From an uncultured Alistipes sp. (lineage in GTDB: Bacteria; Bacteroidota; Bacteroidia; Bacteroidales; UBA932), in NCBI GenBank assembly GCA_900544195.1, contig UQUJ01000007.1, positions 1 through 62,163 of the forward strand: 62,163 nt of DNA, read 5' to 3'. Below, piece by piece: positions 59,827-62,163 of this stretch. A program made the translations under genes and the position numbers. The notes beneath the pieces were generated by a model. That model had not been told where the DNA came from. It made no database searches and saw nothing but the letters and a program-made list of their open reading frames with translations. Each line of letters opens with the position of its first letter. Position 1 is the first letter of the stretch.

Positions 59827-60993
59827 TTAATCTTCGATAATTCTGTACTTATTGTATGTATGAACCTTTGTCTGGCCGGAAAGGATCATGTAGCCGTTCT
59901 CGGCGAGGCTGTTGATCTCGTCCTCTCCCGGAAAGACCTCCACCGGAGCGATGAAGCCGATCTTCGCCTTGATGGCGTCCATCAGCATCTTGCTGTGTGC
60001 TATGCCTCCCGTCAGAAGAATGGCGTCGATCTTACCGTCAGCGGTAGCGGACATCGCCGCGATGTACTTGCAGATGTTCAAAACGTATGCCTTGAGGAAG
60101 GTTTGAGCCAGTTCATTGCCGTCATTGGCCATATTCTCGACATCCAGCATACTGTTTGTGCCGAAGTAAGCGACGGCACCGCCGCGTCCCACGAGCTTCT
60201 TCTGGATCTCCTCCTTGGTGTACTTTCCGCTGAAGCACATGTCGATAAGCTCGAACGGCGGGCAGCAGCCGGATCTCTCAGGAGTGATAGGGCCGTCTCC
60301 GCCAAGGCCGTGGTTGGTGTCGATCACCTTGCCGTTCCTGTGAAGAGAGATGGTCGCACCTCCGCCCATATGAGCGACAATCACGGTGACATCATTGGTC
60401 TTGTGGCCGTGCTCTCGCAAATACCTTCTGACTATCGCCCGTGAGTTAAGGGCGTGGAACAGGGTCTTTCTGGAGAACTCGGGGATGCCGCCCATCCTGC
60501 ACTCCGGCAGCATCTCGTCAGCCATAGGTGGGTCGGCGATGTAGGCCACGCATTTTCCGAAACGTGGAGCCAACTTCTTTTCCTCACGGATTTCGTTGAT
60601 TTCCTTGGCGACATCGTCAGCAAGAATAGCGCTGAGGTTGCAGGCGTGATCTCCGTCACGGCAGCTGTTCAGGACATCACGCATGTCCTGATTCACGTTA
60701 TAGACTCCGGTGATGACCGGAACGATGAGGCCTCCACGAGCCATAACGATGTCCACATCCTCAAGCGGAATGCCTTTGGAGGCCATGAAATCCTTGATGG
60801 CCTGATGACGCATGTCCGCCTGATCCATCACGGACGGGTATTTGGCGACATCCTCGGCGGTGTGCTCAAGCTTGGTGTCAAACACTCTGACACCATCGGA
60901 AAAGTAGCCCAGCTTCGTGGTTGTGGACCCCGTGTTGATTATAAGAATGTTTCCCTTTTGAGGGACTTCTAATGAATTTGTCTTGTTATCCAT
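59827..60993 (-). CDS. buk: Butyrate kinase (branched-chain acyl kinase)
   Basis: The 388-residue ASKHA-fold kinase has ILIINTGSTTTKLGYF (phosphate-1), AHMGGGATISLHRNGKVID (phosphate-2 and catalytic region) and LLTGGIAHSKMLMDAI (adenosine site). It makes ATP from butyryl- or branched acyl-phosphate. The start at 60993 (MDNKTNSLEV) is preferred; the longer frame adds 16 residues rich in hydrophobics. A phosphotransacylase (ptb) gene normally accompanies it but is not present here. It is first in the operon. Confidence 0.92.
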   Translation of the reverse strand: MDNKTNSLEVPQKGNILIINTGSTTTKLGYFSDGVRVFDTKLEHTAEDVAKYPSVMDQADMRHQAIKDFMASKGIPLEDVDIVMARGGLIVPVITGVYNVNQDMRDVLNSCRDGDHACNLSAILADDVAKEINEIREEKKLAPRFGKCVAYIADPPMADEMLPECRMGGIPEFSRKTLFHALNSRAIVRRYLREHGHKTNDVTVIVAHMGGGATISLHRNGKVIDTNHGLGGDGPITPERSGCCPPFELIDMCFSGKYTKEEIQKKLVGRGGAVAYFGTNSMLDVENMANDGNELAQTFLKAYVLNICKYIAAMSATADGKIDAILLTGGIAHSKMLMDAIKAKIGFIAPVEVFPGEDEINSLAENGYMILSGQTKVHTYNKYRIIED

Positions 60994-61211
60994 CGGATGA
61001 TAAGGCTTTATTACGACCATAAATATATTACATTTTTTCAATTAAGACAACAATTACATCAAATTTTATAACGTTTTACGCTGTTTTTAAATTATTTTAA
61101 CAAAAATCAAACGTTTTAACATTCAAAAATATATTCATTTGCAATCCATGACATAAATGGTAGGCGGTAAAAGTCTCTGTTCTGAATATTCATCATAACG
61201 GATAATAATTG

Positions 61212-61219
61212 TAAATTTG
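61212..61219 (+). promoter_or_regulatory. -7 element plus strong SD for the nitroreductase gene
   Basis: TAAATTTG at 61212-61219 is followed by AAAGGAGG at 61224-61231, an unusually good Shine-Dalgarno for this genome, eight bases before the ATG at 61240. Confidence 0.65.
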
Positions 61220-61239
61220 CGGTAAAGGAGGAATTGAAT

Positions 61240-61767
61240 ATGAACTCATTCAGGGAACTTGCGCAGATGCGCAGAAGCCACAGGATCTACACAGGCGAGC
61301 CTGTGAGCGATGAATATGTAAGGACGATTCTCAGGGCGGCCCTTATGTCACCTACTGCCAAGGGACTCAGGAAATGGAGATTCGTGGTCACCGACAACAA
61401 GGAGAAGATAGAGGATTTGGCCGGCATCAGGACTGCCGGTTCACAGTTTCTGGCGGGCGCCCCGGTGGTGATCGCCGTGCTTGGAGAGCCCGGGGAGGAG
61501 GAAATGTGGGTTGAGGATTGCAGCATCGCCGCGGTTTCTATGCAATATCAGGCCGAAGATCTTGGACTGGGTTCCTGCTGGTGCCACATCAGAGGCAGGG
61601 AAAGCAAGGAGGCCGGGGTTACGGCGGAACAAAAGGTAAGGGCGATTCTGAATATTCCGGAAAAATATTCCGTTCTGTGCCTGATAGCCGTCGGACATCC
61701 CGCGGATGAACGCAAACCGCAGAACGAGGAAGCCCTCAAGTGGGATCAGGTCAGCTATGTTCATTGA
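61240..61767 (+). CDS. Nitroreductase-family FMN oxidoreductase
   Basis: The protein of about 175 residues opens FRELAQMRRSHRIYTGEPVSDEYVRTIL, an FMN-binding nitroreductase start, and has SPTAKGLRKWRFVVT, DCSIAAVSMQYQAEDLGLGSCW (dimer interface helix) and the C-terminal IAVGHPADERKPQ. No signal is present, unlike the exported relative at 11695. Substrate unknown. Its 3' end overlaps the trmO start. Confidence 0.9.
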   Translation: MNSFRELAQMRRSHRIYTGEPVSDEYVRTILRAALMSPTAKGLRKWRFVVTDNKEKIEDLAGIRTAGSQFLAGAPVVIAVLGEPGEEEMWVEDCSIAAVSMQYQAEDLGLGSCWCHIRGRESKEAGVTAEQKVRAILNIPEKYSVLCLIAVGHPADERKPQNEEALKWDQVSYVH

Positions 61768-62050
61768 ACCGGTGGCCCGGTTCCGGTCGCCGTTCAAGAC
61801 CAAGTTCGGGATTCCGAGGCAGGCGGGGTTGGTTCCTGAGCTGAAAGGCCGGATAGTGTTCGAGCCTCGGTTCCGGAGCGCTGACGCTGTGCGAGGGCTT
61901 GAAGGGTTTGAATATATCTGGCTGATCTGGGGGTTCTCCGGGAACAAGCCTCGGTCGGCTGCCGAGGCGACTTCCTCGGTCGCCGAGAGAGTGACATTCC
62001 AGGCGACCGTGAGGCCGCCGAGGCGTTCATCCGCTGGATTCGCGAGATGA
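61757..62050 (+). pseudogene. trmO: TrmO/TsaA-family tRNA methyltransferase, broken after the first half
   Basis: MFIEPVARFRSPFKTKFGIPRQAGLVPEL, then GLEGFEYIWLIWGFSGNKPR and FQATVRPPR, match TrmO (TsaA), which methylates N6-threonylcarbamoyladenosine at tRNA position 37. After ATVRPPR the expected RSPFRPNPLGLS region is missing, and the frame runs into unrelated sequence and stops at 62050. The break coincides with a 22-base stretch (62002-62023) that is also readable in the frame of an iron alcohol dehydrogenase. Confidence 0.8.
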
Positions 62051-62163
62051 ACGCCCGAATGGGGATTCCCGAAAAAATTCCGCAGATCCGCACCGTCGAT
62101 ATCCCCGAAATGGCGCGCCACGCCGCCCGGGAGAGCAACCCGCTCTATCACGTGCCCGTGCTG
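62002..62163 (+). pseudogene. C-terminal fragment of an iron-containing alcohol dehydrogenase
   Basis: In the frame starting at 62002 the sequence reads AEAFIRWIREMNARMGIPEK, then DIPEMARHAARESNPLYHVP, the C-terminal end of Fe-ADH family proteins. It has no start, and its GC content and codon use differ from the rest of the window. It runs off the right edge. Confidence 0.75.

Overview
The window looks like a chromosomal piece of a Bacteroidales bacterium of roughly 50% GC. The evidence is TAnnTTTG -7 promoter elements with few Shine-Dalgarno sites, many short-signal lipoproteins, a TonB receptor paired with DUF4249, DUF6029/Omp28 proteins, BACON and fimbrillin-like domains, LytS/LytTR regulation and several polysaccharide hydrolases. 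No rRNA, replication or phage structural genes are present. Both ends look like assembly breakpoints: the left edge lies inside a start-less hsdS cassette, and the last ~150 bases switch from trmO into the 3' end of an iron alcohol dehydrogenase across a short shared sequence.

Layout. 1-0.8 kb: hsdS cassette. 0.8-12.3 kb: transport and metal homeostasis (ThrE-like exporter, GtrA, KefB-type antiporter, NhaC, CDF transporter, zinc/cadmium P-type ATPase divergent from a Fur-family regulator, EamA transporter, SagB-like nitroreductase). 12.4-15.2 kb: three-gene lipid operon (GNAT-fold protein, CDP-alcohol phosphatidyltransferase, PlsC-like acyltransferase). 15.4-19 kb: tRNA-Ala(CGC), a long hairpin, an acquired BsuBI/PstI-type restriction-modification pair and an amidase remnant. 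19-29.6 kb: lipoproteins, DUF1080, GH2, tRNA-Ser(CGA), YhhN, an orphan Vsr endonuclease and GH97. 29.7-36.5 kb: a four-gene surface operon (EF-hand/LRR lipoprotein, fimbrillin-like/LRR/BACON/M64 peptidase, DUF6029 barrel, Omp28-like thioredoxin-fold lipoprotein). 36.5-44 kb: GH78, an in-frame TolC::MacB chimera, a GNAT acetyltransferase, a MITE-like repeat, and a LytS/LytTR two-component pair. 44-52 kb: purN, a large MscS channel, GH3 and an M23 peptidase. 52.2-55.8 kb: TonB receptor plus DUF4249. 55.8-61 kb: a branched-chain keto-acid operon (buk, ilvE, TPR, vorDBAC order) that could ferment Val/Leu/Ile to branched acids with ATP gain. 61.2 kb on: nitroreductase and truncated trmO.

Four genome-scale patterns stand out. 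(1) The hexamer GAATAT/ATATTC occurs about 3-4 times per kb, several-fold over chance, and is nearly absent from the restriction-modification island. (2) A ~165-bp long-hairpin repeat is present in three full copies whose arms differ in sequence but keep pairing (visible covariation), plus tip-only remnants. (3) Two strong hairpins between convergent genes share the apex TTTTGCACGTTACCAAAA on unrelated stems, and a weaker relative lies upstream of the M23 gene. (4) Several genes have a -7 element only 4-9 bases before the start codon, which suggests leaderless or nearly leaderless mRNAs.
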